From positions 259,638 to 323,637 of the forward strand of contig JACDOX010000364.1 of assembly GCA_014549065.1 (NCBI GenBank): a stretch of 64,000 nt of DNA. Direction: 5' to 3'. The DNA is from Cardinalis cardinalis. Its lineage: Eukaryota > Chordata > Aves > Passeriformes > Cardinalidae. Position numbers and translations under genes: made by a program. How positions within the stretch are numbered: position 1 is the first letter of the stretch; each line of letters starts with the position of its first letter. This document shows, one piece after another, positions 63,845 through 64,000 of this stretch. The notes under the pieces are model-generated. The model made no database searches, had not been told where the DNA came from, and worked only from the letters and a program-made list of their open reading frames with translations.

Positions 63845-64000
63845 GTACGTGTGGGCACGGGGGGCACTGCACTGTGTGTGAGGTACACGTGGGCATGGGG
63901 GGCACTGCACTGTGTGTGAGGTACACGTGGGCATGGGGGGCACTGCACGGTCTGCGAGGTACGTGTGGGCACGGGAGGCACTGCACTGTGTGTGAGGTAC
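63825..64000 (+). repeat. 38-bp minisatellite built from the exon 30 end and its 5' splice site
   Basis: Units start at 63825 (exonic), 63863, 63901, 63939 and 63977 with exact 38-bp spacing. Each contains GGCACTGCAC, a variable part, GAG, then GTAC and GTGGGCA. GAG|GTAC junctions occur at 63845, 63883, 63921, 63959 and 63997 (first intronic base). Two unit types alternate as A-B-B-A-B. The 20-nt exonic part of unit 4 is identical to the true exon end. The array runs off the window. Confidence 0.97.

Noticed and set aside
63863..64000. Downstream 38-bp units as true alternative exons
   Set aside because: They lack a polypyrimidine tract or plausible acceptor before each unit. They can only act as extra donors.
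63825..64000. CRISPR-like array
   Set aside because: Repeats are contiguous with no unique spacers, and the genome is eukaryotic.

Overview
This window is one long stretch of a bird nuclear genome. It lies almost entirely inside a single protein-coding gene on the + strand: CREBBP (CBP), the CREB-binding lysine acetyltransferase and transcriptional coactivator. Twenty-eight consecutive coding exons can be placed between 11092 and 63844. They match human coding exons 3 to 30 in order, splice phase and, with six small exceptions, exact length. Joined, they give 4,416 nt, or 1,472 codons, with no frameshift or stop. Exons 1-2 (N-terminus) lie upstream of the window and exon 31 (TAZ2, NCBD, C-terminus) lies downstream. 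The bird assignment rests on CR1 LINE fragments in both orientations with their octamer tails, an avian-type endogenous retrovirus, and a mitochondrial ATP6 insertion whose codons read like bird mtDNA. A songbird is plausible but not proven.

Layout. 1-11091 is the end of intron 2. It holds a decayed, minus-strand endogenous retrovirus (about 1-3575) with two LTR-like direct repeats around gag/protease/RT remnants, and a CR1 at about 10054-10441. 11092-30888 carries exons 3-8, covering the TAZ1 zinc finger (exons 4-5) and the start of KIX. Intron 3 holds a mitochondrial (NUMT) fragment, a pair of X-box-like palindromes and another CR1. Intron 4 holds a 215-bp AT pentanucleotide array and a diverged tandem duplication. 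30742-39379 carries exons 8-16: KIX, then a Pro/Gln-rich linker, then an acidic stretch with three psi-K-x-E SUMO-type sites. 43204-51713 carries exons 17-23: the bromodomain and the RING/PHD (CH2) module. 55933-63844 carries exons 24-30: the acetyltransferase core with its lysine-rich autoregulatory loop, and the start of the ZZ finger. Introns 23-26 are the most repeat-rich part, with CR1 ends, a duplicated 160-bp element and an LTR-like block.

The encoded modules act together. TAZ1 and KIX receive activation domains of transcription factors. The bromodomain and PHD/RING read and position acetylated chromatin. The acetyltransferase core modifies histones and factors.

The most unusual feature is at the right edge. 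The last 20 nt of exon 30 together with its 5' splice site are reiterated as a 38-bp tandem array (63825-64000, running off the window). The array therefore presents five successive GAG|GTAC donor-like sites. Between the two unit types the exon-derived part differs only at third codon positions, and the order of units suggests a 114-bp higher-order period. It adjoins a run of 66 codons that all end in G or C, as expected near a recombination or gene-conversion hotspot. No separate new gene system was found.
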